DNA from: Mesorhizobium sp. SARCC-RB16n
GTDB taxonomy: Bacteria > Pseudomonadota > Alphaproteobacteria > Rhizobiales > Rhizobiaceae
Assembly: GCF_008520305.1 (NCBI RefSeq)
Contig: NZ_ML703269.1
Span: 248,001-312,000 of the forward strand
Length of the DNA stretch: 64,000 nt
Direction: 5' to 3'
Shown piece after piece: positions 25,985 through 34,545 of this stretch. Every line of letters starts with the position of its first letter. The first letter of the stretch is position 1. The notes under the pieces were generated by a model. The model ran no database searches and was not told where the DNA came from. It worked only from the letters and a program-made list of their open reading frames with translations. The position numbers and the translations under genes were made by a program.

Positions 25985-26125
25985 TTAGACAGCCCTGCGG
26001 GCGATGATCTTGATTTCGTCGCGGACGATACCGAGATCATGCAGCTGGCGGTTCGAAAGACGACCCAGCTCGGTAACCGTCTCGCGATAAACGCGCCAGT
26101 TACGATAGTTGCGGATCAGGTTCAT
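25985..26125 (-). CDS. DUF1127 small protein (second of tandem pair)
   Basis: Arginine-rich protein of 46 residues (begins MNLIRNYRNWRVYRETVTEL; ends KIIARRAV). The pattern LxxLSNRQLHDLGIVRDEI is the DUF1127 signature. The Rhodobacter protein CcaF1, also DUF1127 and encoded upstream of CcsR RNAs, is reported as an RNA-binding factor. A purine-rich AGAAGAG lies upstream of the ATG. About half its residues match the upstream paralogue, indicating local duplication. Its stop is followed almost at once by the first sRNA hairpin, so gene and RNAs are probably one transcript. Confidence 0.9.
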   Translation of the reverse strand: MNLIRNYRNWRVYRETVTELGRLSNRQLHDLGIVRDEIKIIARRAV

Positions 26126-26174
26126 TGTCGTTCTCTTCTTCTAAACTGGTTCGGACCATTCGCGGTCCGAAGAA

Positions 26175-26315
26175 TTAGACCGCCTTGCGAGCGACGTAAG
26201 GAATGTCGCTGCGGCTGATGCCGAGGTCGGTCAGTTCACGGTTGCTCAGGCGGCTCAGCTCGGACACGGTGTCACGGTAGCGGCGCCAGTTGCGGTAGTT
26301 GCGGATCAGGTTCAT
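26175..26315 (-). CDS. DUF1127 small protein (first of tandem pair)
   Basis: A 46-residue DUF1127 protein (begins MNLIRNYRNWRRYRDTVSEL; ends PYVARKAV). The core LSRLSNRELTDLGISRSDI is the standard family motif, closer to consensus than the downstream copy. An in-frame upstream extension is not family-like. Located 49 bp before the second DUF1127 gene; the pair and the sRNA array appear to form one stress-type operon. DUF1127 proteins are linked to RNA maturation and stress in alphaproteobacteria. Confidence 0.92.
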   Translation of the reverse strand: MNLIRNYRNWRRYRDTVSELSRLSNRELTDLGISRSDIPYVARKAV

Positions 26316-26366
26316 GGTAGTTCTCGTTTCGTCTTTCTTGCGGATCATTCCGTTTGTGTACGAACC

Positions 26367-26397
26367 ATAAATAGGGGGACCCATATCGATTTAAAAG
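26367..26397 (-). promoter_or_regulatory. Candidate RpoH-like promoter of the DUF1127-sRNA operon
   Basis: On the minus strand CTTTTAA (26391-26397) is followed after 15 bases by CCTATTTAT (26367-26375), itself preceded by C residues. This resembles heat-shock sigma (RpoH) -10 elements of alphaproteobacteria, though the -35 is a poor CTTGAA match. It lies about 50 bp before the first DUF1127 start. Inference only; the known CcsR operon is RpoHI/HII dependent. Confidence 0.35.
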
Positions 26398-26549
26398 CGC
26401 TATGGCTGCATGGCAGCAATGCAAATTGTGCAATGCAGCATTAACAAGCCTTCACGGACCTGACACAAAGAAGCCAGAATCAGAAAGTGCCGTGGCGTCA
26501 ATGGTTTGGCTGCGTCGGCTAAAAAGACGACCGGGTGGGGAGTGAGGAC

Positions 26550-27668
26550 ATGGCGGGGTACTCGACACGGCTCAGGGCCGACATTGAGCGATGGCGGCAG
26601 GCAGGGCTGATCGACGCCTCGACGGCTGATGTGCTGAGGCGCGACGTCGAGGTCAACGCCCGCCAATCGCTCAGCTTCGGCTCGATACTGGCGATGATGG
26701 CAGCGCTGCTCTTTGGGGCGGCCGTCCTGATCTTCGTTGCCGCCAATTGGGAAGCGATCCCGCGGCTGGCGCGGGTCGCCGCGCTTTTTACCATCATCCT
26801 TGCCGGCTATGTCGGCGGCGCGGTGCTGAAGACGCGTGACCATGCGGCAATCGGCGAAGCGCTCTGGATCGTGGCAGCGGCGGCTTTCGGCGGCTCGATC
26901 GCGCTGATCGGCCAGATGTACCATTTGTCCGGCGACGAGGCTTCGGCGCTGGTCACCTGGGGCGCCGGCACGGCTTTGGCGGCGGTGGCGTTACGCTCCA
27001 ACCCGCTGACCGTCGCGGCAGTCGGCATCGCCGACGCCTGGCTGTTCCTGAAAGGGTTCGACTATTATAGCCGTAGCGACTTTCCGCATGCCTTCGTCGG
27101 CATGGCGGTCGTGCTGTTTGCCGTCTCGTTCTGGACCCGCAGCCAGCCGGCGCGGCACCTGATCATCCTGTCGCTGCTCTTCTATCTCGTATTGCTGGCG
27201 ATGAACCACGCGACGCTGTCGGTGGCGATCCCGCTGGTCATCGTTTCGGCGCTGCTTTTCGCGGCTTCCGTCTTCGCACCGGAACCAGCCGACAGGATCG
27301 TGCAGCTCGGCGGCCGCTTACCCCTGCATGCGCTGCTCGGCTTTCTCACCGGCTTGGCCATCATCCAGTTCGAATTGGCCGATGAAAGCACCTATAACAG
27401 CGGCTTCACCATTGCCTCGGTGGTCGCACTCGCCGGCATCGTCGCGGCTATCGTGCTCGCAGGGCGCGAGAGCCGGGGGCTGCGCTGGCTCGCATATCTC
27501 GGCTTCGCCTTCGAACTCGCCATCATCTATGTCGTGACCTTGCAATCGATGCTCGATACGGCCGGATTCTTCCTGGCCGCCGCGGTGCTGCTCGGTGTGC
27601 TTGCGATCGTCATCATCCGCGTCGAAAAACGCATGAAGGGTCCAGCCACCGGGGGAGCCACGGCATGA
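26550..27668 (+). CDS. DUF2157 domain-containing membrane protein
   Basis: Polytopic inner-membrane protein of 372 residues. The soluble N-terminus (RADIERWRQAGLIDASTADV) is typical of DUF2157, followed by ten or more hydrophobic helices, e.g. ILAMMAALLFGAAVLIFVAA. Function of the family is unknown. ATG 26550 was chosen over an in-frame GTG at 26535, with GGGGAG just upstream. It overlaps the next gene by four bases; DUF2157 and GDYXXLXY genes are commonly paired. Confidence 0.87.
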   Translation: MAGYSTRLRADIERWRQAGLIDASTADVLRRDVEVNARQSLSFGSILAMMAALLFGAAVLIFVAANWEAIPRLARVAALFTIILAGYVGGAVLKTRDHAAIGEALWIVAAAAFGGSIALIGQMYHLSGDEASALVTWGAGTALAAVALRSNPLTVAAVGIADAWLFLKGFDYYSRSDFPHAFVGMAVVLFAVSFWTRSQPARHLIILSLLFYLVLLAMNHATLSVAIPLVIVSALLFAASVFAPEPADRIVQLGGRLPLHALLGFLTGLAIIQFELADESTYNSGFTIASVVALAGIVAAIVLAGRESRGLRWLAYLGFAFELAIIYVVTLQSMLDTAGFFLAAAVLLGVLAIVIIRVEKRMKGPATGGATA

Positions 27669-28249
27669 TGACCGGAAAGAGGCTTGTCATCTCGGCACTG
27701 GTGCTGGCGCTAGTCCAGATCGGATTCCTGGGCTGGATCATCGCTGGGCGGGCAGCGATCCTGCGCAACGGCAAGGAAGTACTGCTGAAGATCGAGCCGG
27801 TCGACCCACGCGACCTCTTGCGCGGCGACTATATCGTCCTCGGCTATAACATCTCGCGCATACCGGTGAAAATGATCGCCAACATTCCGCCGGACAAGCA
27901 GTCCAGCGACGACACGCCGATCACGGTCAGGCTGAAGAAGGGCGCTGACGGTTACTGGACGCCGACGACAGCCTGGTTCGGCAAGGCGCCAGGCCCGGCC
28001 GGCGCAGAGGAGGCAGACATATCAGGCCACGTCGCCGCGGGCTGGGACCTGCGCAGCGAAGGCGCGACCATCGCGCCGGACTACGGCATCGAGCGCTTCT
28101 ATCTGCCCGAAGGCGAAGGGATGGCGATCCAGAGCGACATGCGGGTGCGCCCGTTCGGGATCAAGCTGGCGCTAGCTGCCGATGGCACGGCTCAGATCAA
28201 GGCGCTGGTGGATGGCGACAAGACGCTGTTCGAGGAGCCGCTTTATTAA
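27665..28249 (+). CDS. GDYXXLXY domain-containing protein
   Basis: A 194-residue protein with one N-terminal membrane helix (LVISALVLALVQIGFLGWI) and a periplasmic domain. The name-giving motif is seen as LLRGDYIVLGYNIS near residues 55-68, and a second conserved block is GIERFYLPEGEG. Function unknown. The start overlaps the DUF2157 stop (ATGA), so the two are translated together and may form one envelope complex. Confidence 0.9.
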   Translation: MMTGKRLVISALVLALVQIGFLGWIIAGRAAILRNGKEVLLKIEPVDPRDLLRGDYIVLGYNISRIPVKMIANIPPDKQSSDDTPITVRLKKGADGYWTPTTAWFGKAPGPAGAEEADISGHVAAGWDLRSEGATIAPDYGIERFYLPEGEGMAIQSDMRVRPFGIKLALAADGTAQIKALVDGDKTLFEEPLY

Positions 28250-28308
28250 GTCGGGATGACGGACGATAACGGCGCCGGTCCTCAGTCGCCAAGGCTTCGG
28301 AGGACACT

Positions 28309-28362
28309 CCTTCGTCTAACGAGCTTCGTGTGGCCTGCCACCCGAAGCTCGTTAGACGAAGG
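28309..28362. repeat. 20-bp perfect inverted repeat beside tRNA-Leu
   Basis: CCTTCGTCTAACGAGCTTCG at 28309-28328 is the exact reverse complement of 28343-28362. The 14-base spacer itself forms a small GTGG/CCAC stem, so the whole is a nearly continuous hairpin of about 24 pairs. It starts one base beyond the encoded CCA of the tRNA-Leu gene, on the tRNA transcript. No T-run follows on either strand. Confidence 0.85.
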
Positions 28363-28363
28363 G

Positions 28364-28446
28364 TGGTGCGGGTAGAGGGACTCGAACCCCCACGATCTCT
28401 CGCCAGAACCTAAATCTGGTGCGTCTACCAGTTCCGCCATACCCGC
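28364..28446 (-). tRNA. tRNA-Leu (anticodon TAG)
   Basis: The reverse complement folds as a type II tRNA of 83 nt with encoded CCA. The acceptor is GCGGGTA with TACCCGC, the D-arm GGCGGAACTGGTAGACGC, the anticodon arm CCAGA-TTTAGGT-TCTGG giving TAG, a variable arm (CGAGAGATCG) and the T-arm GGGGGTTCGAGTCCC. The long variable arm plus anticodon TAG make leucine certain. Confidence 0.95.
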
Positions 28447-28804
28447 ATGACCCGGCAATCCCATGTAGCCATCATTCTGTCAATGTCAGAGACAAGATGT
28501 CAGGTCAGGCCGAAATGTGGTTATTCGCCTAAACGCGAAGACTGTTGAAAATTGGGCTCGCCTGTGACAAAAGGCGTGTCAAATGTGACGGGACGCGACG
28601 ATCCGCTTCTACAAGATGTGATAAGAAGTAGGAAAAACAAGAACTTATTCACATTTTGGAACGCAGTTTGGGAGAGTTTGAGCCGTATTTCCGGTCAAAT
28701 CGCCAGGTTCCGTACCAAAAGCCATTCCCGGCAAGAATTACCGGCAGGCTGTGAACGGCAGGGAGCCGTTTGGCAGCCTCATTGGTGAAAACAAAGGTTT
28801 TACG
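28447..28804. other. Gene-free leader region upstream of tig
   Basis: 358 bp between tRNA-Leu and tig, visibly more AT-rich than the surrounding genes from 28600 onward. It should contain the divergent promoters of the tRNA and tig. No convincing open frame, repeat or riboswitch-like structure was seen. Confidence 0.5.
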
Positions 28805-30280
28805 ATGCAGGTCACCGAAACACTCAATTCCGGTCTCAAGCGCGAGATCAAGATCACCGTGCCGGCAGGTGACATGGAAGCCAAGCTGATGGCGCGGCTG
28901 TCGGACGCTCGCGACAAGGTTCGCATCAACGGCTTCCGCCCGGGCAAAGTGCCGGTGCAGCACCTACGCAAGGTCTACGGCAAGTCGTTCATGGCCGAGG
29001 TCGTCAACGAGATCCTCAACGACTCGACCCGTTCCATCATCACCGGGCGCGGCGAAAAGGCCGCCATGCAGCCCGAGGTCATCATGACCGAGGACGAGAA
29101 GGAAGCCGAGAAGATCCTGGCCGGCGGCGCCGACTTCGAGTTTCGCCTCAACTATGAGGTCATTCCGGCGATCGAGATCAAGGATTTCTCCGACATCAAG
29201 GTGACGCGCCAGGTGTTCGACGTGCCGGATTCGGAAATCGACGACCAGGTCAAGCGCGTCGCTGAATCAGCGCGTAGCTACGAGCCGAAGACCGGCAAGG
29301 CCGCCGAAGGCGACCGCGTCACCATCGACTATGTCGGCAAGATCGCCGGCGAGGCTTTCGCCGGCGGCGCCGGCAACGATCAGCCGCTGGTGCTGGGCTC
29401 CAAGGAGTTCATTCCGGGCTTCGAGGAACAGCTGATCGGCACCAAGGCCGGTGACGAGAAGCAGGTCACCGTGACCTTCCCGGAAAACTACCAGGCGGCG
29501 CATCTGGCCGGCAAGGAAGCGACCTTCGACGTCACCGTCAAGGAAGTATCGAAGCCGGGCGAATTGGAAATCAACGACGAGACCGCCAAGAACCTTGGCC
29601 TGGAGTCGCTGGAGCGCCTGCGTGACATCGTGCGCGGCCAGATCGAGAACCAGTTCGGCTCGATGACGCGCCAGAAGGTCAAGCGCCAGTTGCTCGACCA
29701 GCTCGATGCTGCCTATTCGTTCGAAGCGCCGTCGAAGCTCGTCGAGGCGGAATTCAACAACATCTGGGCGCAGGTCAACCGCGATCTGGAAGCCGCCGGC
29801 CGCACCTTCGCCGACGAAGAGACGACCGAGGAAGAGGCCCGCGCCGAATACATGCGTCTTGCCGAGCGCCGCGTGCGCCTTGGCCTGGTGCTGGCCGAGA
29901 TCGGCGAGAAGGCCGGCGTCACCGTATCGGACGAGGAACTGCAGCGCGGCCTGTTCGAGCAGGTTCGCCGCTTCCCGGCCAACCAGCAGCAGGAAGCTTT
30001 CGAGTTCTATCGCAGCAACCCCGAGGCGCTGAATGCGCTCAGGGCGCCGATGTTCGAGGAGAAGGTTGTCGACCACCTGCTTGAGCAGATCTCTGTCACC
30101 GACGTCAAGGTCAGCAAGGAAGAGCTGATGGCCGACGATGAGGAGGCCGAAGCCACGACCAAGGCGAAGCCGGCCAAGAAGGCCGCCGCGAAGAAGGCCG
30201 ACGACAAGAAAGCGGACGACGCGGAAGAGCCGAAGAAGAAGGCCGCACCGAAGAAAAAGGCGGCCAAGGACGCCGAATAG
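28805..30280 (+). CDS. tig: Trigger factor
   Basis: Ribosome-bound chaperone with peptidyl-prolyl isomerase activity. The N-terminal ribosome-binding motif is [19 protein letters not shown] (about residues 41-59, the GFRxGKxP signature). The FKBP-like domain runs from about 160 to 245 ([20 protein letters not shown]), and the C-terminal arms follow. At 491 residues it exceeds the usual ~430 because of a lysine/alanine-rich tail from about 455, as in other rhizobia. Start [15 protein letters not shown] is canonical. A terminator follows 25 bp after the stop. Confidence 0.97.
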   Translation: MQVTETLNSGLKREIKITVPAGDMEAKLMARLSDARDKVRINGFRPGKVPVQHLRKVYGKSFMAEVVNEILNDSTRSIITGRGEKAAMQPEVIMTEDEKEAEKILAGGADFEFRLNYEVIPAIEIKDFSDIKVTRQVFDVPDSEIDDQVKRVAESARSYEPKTGKAAEGDRVTIDYVGKIAGEAFAGGAGNDQPLVLGSKEFIPGFEEQLIGTKAGDEKQVTVTFPENYQAAHLAGKEATFDVTVKEVSKPGELEINDETAKNLGLESLERLRDIVRGQIENQFGSMTRQKVKRQLLDQLDAAYSFEAPSKLVEAEFNNIWAQVNRDLEAAGRTFADEETTEEEARAEYMRLAERRVRLGLVLAEIGEKAGVTVSDEELQRGLFEQVRRFPANQQQEAFEFYRSNPEALNALRAPMFEEKVVDHLLEQISVTDVKVSKEELMADDEEAEATTKAKPAKKAAAKKADDKKADDAEEPKKKAAPKKKAAKDAE

Positions 30281-30304
30281 ACCGGACATTTCCAACGAAT
30301 TCCG

Positions 30305-30331
30305 AAAGGCTGCCTCCGGGCGGCCTTTTTC
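30305..30331 (+). terminator. Intrinsic terminator after tig
   Basis: AAGGCTGCC pairs with GGCGGCCTT (one G-U) around TCCG and runs into TTTTTC. Clear Rho-independent terminator. Confidence 0.87.
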
Positions 30332-30432
30332 GTTGCGAAACTGCAACATCGGATTCGTTCCTGATGGGCACCGGTGGCGATACGAAGCCTTGATCACTAT
30401 CTGGTTGGTTGGAAGACCAGAGGTAATTGGCG

Positions 30433-30957
30433 ATGTCGTTGCGGGTGTTCGTGGAACTGAGGCGCGCTGCCGCCACGGTGTTTTTCCTGGCCTTGGCCTG
30501 CGGCGCTGCCGGGGCCAGCACGGACAATTGGCGTTTCGACACCGGCAAAGACGGCCTCGTCACCGCGTCAGTCCATGCCACCAACAAGTTGATCACCGGG
30601 GGCGGCGCGCTGGGCTACAGCCCGGTGCTGACCATTGCCTGCCGGGCGGACGGCGAGCCGGCCTGGACCGAATGGCTGCAATTAAACGACGCAGTCTCCG
30701 CCAGCCGGAAAATCACTGTGTCGGTCACCATCGACAGGAACAGCAAATTCGACGAGAGCTGGTCCGTTGGCACGCGTGGCAGGCTGCTGATGCGCGATGG
30801 CGCCGATGGCGTAAAGCGCCTCGTTCCGGCAAACCGCCTGCTGCTGTCGTGGCGCTTCGGGCTGCTGTCCGGGCGCGGTCAGGCCGATTTCGATCTGGCC
30901 GGCTTCGGTGAGGCGGTCAGCCAGATTGCCGGCAGTTGCAAGACCGATCCGCCGTGA
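30433..30957 (+). CDS. Hypothetical secreted protein
   Basis: A 174-residue protein with an N-terminal signal peptide (AAATVFFLALACGAAGAS). The mature part has the pattern DNWRFDTGKDGLVTAS, SPVLTIACRADGEPAWTEW and ANRLLLSWRFGLLSGRGQADFDLAGF. This resembles the invasion-associated/TraB-like beta-sandwich proteins of alphaproteobacteria, but no family can be assigned with confidence. ATG 30433 chosen; an in-frame TTG at 30427 is less likely. Stands alone, convergent with radC. Confidence 0.7.
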   Translation: MSLRVFVELRRAAATVFFLALACGAAGASTDNWRFDTGKDGLVTASVHATNKLITGGGALGYSPVLTIACRADGEPAWTEWLQLNDAVSASRKITVSVTIDRNSKFDESWSVGTRGRLLMRDGADGVKRLVPANRLLLSWRFGLLSGRGQADFDLAGFGEAVSQIAGSCKTDPP

Positions 30958-31105
30958 TTGCGAAAGTGGCAGCCTTTTGGGCTGTCGCCGCCTCAAGAAT
31001 TGATCCGCGCAATGCGCGATATCGGCGTCGTTCTTTCCAAGATTGAATGATTTTCAAAATTCCGACCAAGGCATCACCCGCTCCGGCGGTGCTGCCTCGC
31101 GGGAT

Positions 31106-31867
31106 CTAGATCAGCAGCAGGCCCTTCATGCTGGAATAGCCTTTTCGCCCGATGATGATGTGATCGTGCACAGCGATACCCAGCCGCTTGGCCGCTTCGA
31201 TTATCTCTTTCGTCATCTCGATATCGGCGCGGGACGGCGTCGGGTCGCCCGAGGGGTGGTTGTGCACCAGGATGATCGCGGTTGCCGACAGTTCGAGCGC
31301 GCGCTTGACCACTTCCCTGGGATAGACAGGCGTGTGGTCGACCGTGCCGGTCTGCTGCACTTCGTCTGATATCAGCGCGTTCTTCTTGTCGAGGAACAGG
31401 ATGCGGAATTGCTCGCGCGCTTCGAACGCCATGGCCGAGCGGCAATAGTCCAGAAGCTGCTGCCATGAGGCCAGGACTTCGCGGCCATGGACCTCGCCGC
31501 GCGCCATGCGCTGGGCGGTCGCCGCGACGACCTTCAGCTCGAGCGCTACGGCCGGGCCGATGCCCTTGACCTCCTGCAACAGGCCGACGGGGGCGCCAAG
31601 CACTTCGGCGAAGGTGCCGAAGCGGGCCAGCAACGCCTTGGCGACCGGCTTGGTGTCGGCGCGCGGGATCAGGCGGAAGAGCAGGAGTTCCAGAAGTTCA
31701 TAGTCGGGCAAGGCATCCGCACCGGCCGAGGCAAAGCGTTCGCGCAGACGATCGCGATGGCCGAGATAATGCGGCTTTTCATCGACTGCCGCCTTGGCTT
31801 TCGCCGCCGGCCGCACTGGTACCTCTGAGAAGAAACTCCGCTCGTCGTCGTCGCCTTGTGTCGCCAT
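31106..31867 (-). CDS. radC: RadC family protein (JAB/MPN domain)
   Basis: A 253-residue RadC protein. An N-terminal helix-hairpin-helix part ([31 protein letters not shown]) precedes the JAB metalloprotease-like domain. The zinc site is visible as [14 protein letters not shown] with the downstream aspartate. Despite its name the family has no proven recombination-repair role. The frame is open upstream to 32056, but [16 protein letters not shown] at 31867 is the natural start. In rhizobia radC usually lies downstream of map, as here, though a small gene on the + strand now sits between them. Confidence 0.93.
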   Translation of the reverse strand: MATQGDDDERSFFSEVPVRPAAKAKAAVDEKPHYLGHRDRLRERFASAGADALPDYELLELLLFRLIPRADTKPVAKALLARFGTFAEVLGAPVGLLQEVKGIGPAVALELKVVAATAQRMARGEVHGREVLASWQQLLDYCRSAMAFEAREQFRILFLDKKNALISDEVQQTGTVDHTPVYPREVVKRALELSATAIILVHNHPSGDPTPSRADIEMTKEIIEAAKRLGIAVHDHIIIGRKGYSSMKGLLLI

Positions 31868-32116
31868 GTGCCGCCCGTATCCAGCCCGCAACCGAGCAAT
31901 GATCGATGATCCCCACGAAATACTAGGACGGCGGGCAGGGCGCGGTCGAGGTCTTTCAACGCTGTCGATCAACCAACAACCCGTCAAGCGGCTGGAGTCG
32001 CTTCCAGTCACGGCAAGGAATGAGCAGCCTCCGACTTCTACGCAATGTTGCGGCAATGGGAGTGCCGCAAGCTCTCGGTATCGTCATTGATAACGCCACG
32101 TTCAGAGAGAACCAAG

Positions 32117-32494
32117 ATGTCCAGGCTCATTCGTATCCTGCTGCCCGCCGGGCTGCTTCTGAGCTTCAGTCCTGCAATGGCTGCCCCGGCGATCGATGCC
32201 GCCGGCATCCGCCCGGATCAGAACCTACCGATCCATTTCATCCAATATGATGATCCCTGCACGGACGGCCGTTACAGCGACGGCAGGCCGCATAACTGCC
32301 GGGAGCTCCTACGCATGCTGGATCGCAGGGAGCGTTATCGGGAACGGCACGACTATTACCCGCGCGAACGTTACGATCCATGTACCGATGGCAGGGTTAG
32401 CGATGGCCGTCCGCGCAGTTGCCGGGAAATAATGCGGTGGTTCCGAGGCCAGAACGAGGACGAAGATTGGCGGCCACGCAAACACTGGAAGTAG
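32117..32494 (+). CDS. Small secreted cysteine protein with internal duplication
   Basis: A 125-residue exported protein: signal peptide MSRLIRILLPAGLLLSF...AMAA, then two copies of one motif, DPCTDGRYSDGRPHNCREL (about residues 46-64) and DPCTDGRVSDGRPRSCREI (about 86-104). Each copy has two cysteines, so two disulfides are plausible. An arginine/tyrosine-rich linker joins the copies. The family is not recognised. The ATG is preceded by AGAGAGAAC. It is inserted between the divergent-facing radC and map genes. Confidence 0.72.
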   Translation: MSRLIRILLPAGLLLSFSPAMAAPAIDAAGIRPDQNLPIHFIQYDDPCTDGRYSDGRPHNCRELLRMLDRRERYRERHDYYPRERYDPCTDGRVSDGRPRSCREIMRWFRGQNEDEDWRPRKHWK

Positions 32495-32557
32495 GCCGGC
32501 CGCTATTCAACGAAAAGACCCCAGGCAATAGAGGCCAAGACCTCGCCGCCCGGTCGC

Positions 32558-33385
32558 CTAGGCCGGCAAGCCGGGACGGTCCAGCTTTTTGGGCGACAGC
32601 GTGAAAATCTCGCAGCCGGTGTCGGTCACCCCGACCGTGTGCTCGTATTGCGCCGACAGCGAGCGGTCGCGTGTCACCGCCGTCCAGCCATCCGACAGGA
32701 CCTTTACATGCGGCCGGCCGAGATTGATCATCGGCTCGATGGTGAAGATCATGCCAGGGCGCATCTCCACGCCTTCATTGGCATTGCCGTAGTGCAGGAT
32801 GTTGGGCGCGTCGTGGAAGAGCTGGCCGACGCCGTGGCCGCAGAAATCGCGCACCACCGAGCAGCGCTCGGCTTCGGCATAAGTCTGGATGGCGGCGCCG
32901 ATGGCACCAGTGCGCGCACCTGGCCTGACGGCGGCGATGCCGCGCATCAAGCATTCGTGGGTGACCTCAAGCAGGCGTTCGGCCGCCCGTTTGATCGTGC
33001 CGACCGGATACATGCGCGAGGAATCGCCATGCCAGCCATCGAGGATGTAGGTCACGTCGATGTTGACGATATCGCCATCCTTCAGCGGCTTGTTGTCGGG
33101 AATGCCGTGACAGACGACATGGTTGATCGAGGTGCAGGACGATTTCGTGTAACCGCGATAGTTGAGCGTGGCCGGCAGTGCGCCGTGGTCCATGCCGAAC
33201 TCGAAGACGAAACGGTCGATCGTCTCCGTGGTGACACCGGGACCGACCATCGGCGCCAGCTCGTCAAGGCAGCGCGCGGTGAGGTCGCATGCCTTGCGCA
33301 TGCCGGCAAAGCCTTCCTCGCCATAGAGGCGGATCTGGCCGGTGTTTCTGAGCGGTGCCGTTGCGGCGTCGAGATAGGTGACCAT
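32558..33385 (-). CDS. map: Type I methionine aminopeptidase
   Basis: Metalloenzyme that removes the N-terminal methionine of new proteins. The 275-residue sequence contains YRGYTKSSCTSINHVVCHGI, the metal ligands in DIVNIDVTYILDGWHGDSSR, the His motif GHGVGQLFHDAPNI and the two glutamates in FTIEPMINLG and SAQYEHTVGVT. Start MVTYLDAATAPLRN at 33385; upstream sequence in frame is not family-like. It lies upstream of radC on the same strand. Confidence 0.95.
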   Translation of the reverse strand: MVTYLDAATAPLRNTGQIRLYGEEGFAGMRKACDLTARCLDELAPMVGPGVTTETIDRFVFEFGMDHGALPATLNYRGYTKSSCTSINHVVCHGIPDNKPLKDGDIVNIDVTYILDGWHGDSSRMYPVGTIKRAAERLLEVTHECLMRGIAAVRPGARTGAIGAAIQTYAEAERCSVVRDFCGHGVGQLFHDAPNILHYGNANEGVEMRPGMIFTIEPMINLGRPHVKVLSDGWTAVTRDRSLSAQYEHTVGVTDTGCEIFTLSPKKLDRPGLPA

Positions 33386-33585
33386 TTTGTCCGTATAGAA
33401 GGTGGCGCGCCGCAGGAGTGCGGGCGCGAAGATGCCACCAGATTTGGCACTTGGGAACGAAAGGTTCAAGGAAGAACTGCCTGATGCGGCCCCAGCCGCC
33501 CGGATATTCGCTTGCCGAGGCGATCCTTTCCCGGTTTTGCATGGCGTTGCTTTCCTTTGTGGCCGTCGTGCGTTAGGGCGGATTG

Positions 33586-34008
33586 ATGTTTTGGAGATCG
33601 CGTCCGTTGCCGGCGCCCAGGCGCGTCAGGTCGCTTGAAGCGCCACTGACGGCAGCCTGCTCATGTTTCATGGGCCTGGTGCTGCTGGCGATGCTGTGCC
33701 TCGGCCGGCCGGATACCCCCATCTCCTGGGATCCTGCGCAAGGCGGTGCCAGCGCCGGTCTGGAACGGTCGGGTGAGGCCGCAGCGCTGCTGCGTGTCAT
33801 CAACAAGGCGCAAGCGCTGGAGGTTGGCAGCGCCCGGCCAGTGCTCGCCAAGTTCGCCGGCGGCCATCCGGCCCTGCCGGTTCCACAGGCTGTTTTCCGC
33901 CGGCTCGAGCCGACATGGCCGGAGGTATCTGGTACCGGCCATGGGGCGACCTTCGCGCCCCGCGTGAGTGCCAACCAGCCGCGTGCGCCGCCGTCCACGC
34001 AAGCCTGA
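33586..34008 (+). CDS. Hypothetical protein with one membrane segment
   Basis: Unrecognised 140-residue protein. One hydrophobic stretch (SCFMGLVLLAMLCLG, about residues 26-40) suggests a membrane anchor or signal; the rest is proline- and alanine-rich with no clear motif. ATG 33586 with TTG three bases before it. A long frame exists on the opposite strand over the same bases, as is common at this GC content; the + frame is preferred because of the membrane segment. It opens a pocket of small orphan genes. Confidence 0.45.
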   Translation: MFWRSRPLPAPRRVRSLEAPLTAACSCFMGLVLLAMLCLGRPDTPISWDPAQGGASAGLERSGEAAALLRVINKAQALEVGSARPVLAKFAGGHPALPVPQAVFRRLEPTWPEVSGTGHGATFAPRVSANQPRAPPSTQA

Positions 34009-34119
34009 GCGGTCCGGGGCCGCACGTTCACCTCCATTCAAACTGTTTCGCGTCGCAACCCGTGCGGCGGCCGAGAGCCGCGCATTGGTGGCGCGGCGCG
34101 TCATTTTCGGATCATTGCA

Positions 34120-34359
34120 ATGCAACAGCGTATCAAGACATTCAAAAGCCTGTCATGTGCGGCCTCGGCTGCTTCATTTCTTTCCGTCCAGGCGTTCATC
34201 TGTATCGGAATTGTCTATTGGGTGATCGCCGAGACACTCCATTTGTCGGGAACCGGGGCGCTCGTCCTTGGCGCCCTATTCGCCTTGCCGTCGGCCTACG
34301 TTCTGCTGACGGTGACGCGCATGGCTTTCGATGCGGAGACCGACCTGGCCAACCAGTAA
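34120..34359 (+). CDS. Hypothetical two-helix membrane protein
   Basis: A 79-residue protein with two hydrophobic helices: SFLSVQAFICIGIVYWVIAE (about 19-38) and GTGALVLGALFALPSAYVLL (about 44-63). A short charged tail (RMAFDAETDLANQ) follows. No family recognised. The AT-richer start region and lack of a strong ribosome site leave some doubt. Confidence 0.55.
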   Translation: MQQRIKTFKSLSCAASAASFLSVQAFICIGIVYWVIAETLHLSGTGALVLGALFALPSAYVLLTVTRMAFDAETDLANQ

Positions 34360-34545
34360 TCGCGCTGCCGAGTGCGCCGAAGGGTCTGCCGGGCTGCTTG
34401 CCACCGGCAGGCCCTGACTTAGCCAGTTGCGGCAACGGCGGTCGCTTTCCGCAGTGACGACACATTTCCGTGGCACAAACCGCACGAGGCAACTTTTGAC
34501 GACGAGCGGCGTTGCTTGGGCGATGCCGGTTCGGGAGATTGTCGG

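Noticed and set aside
33573-34037. 154-codon open frame on the minus strand over the small-gene pocket
   Set aside because: No motif or ribosome site; the opposite-strand frame has a membrane segment and is preferred.
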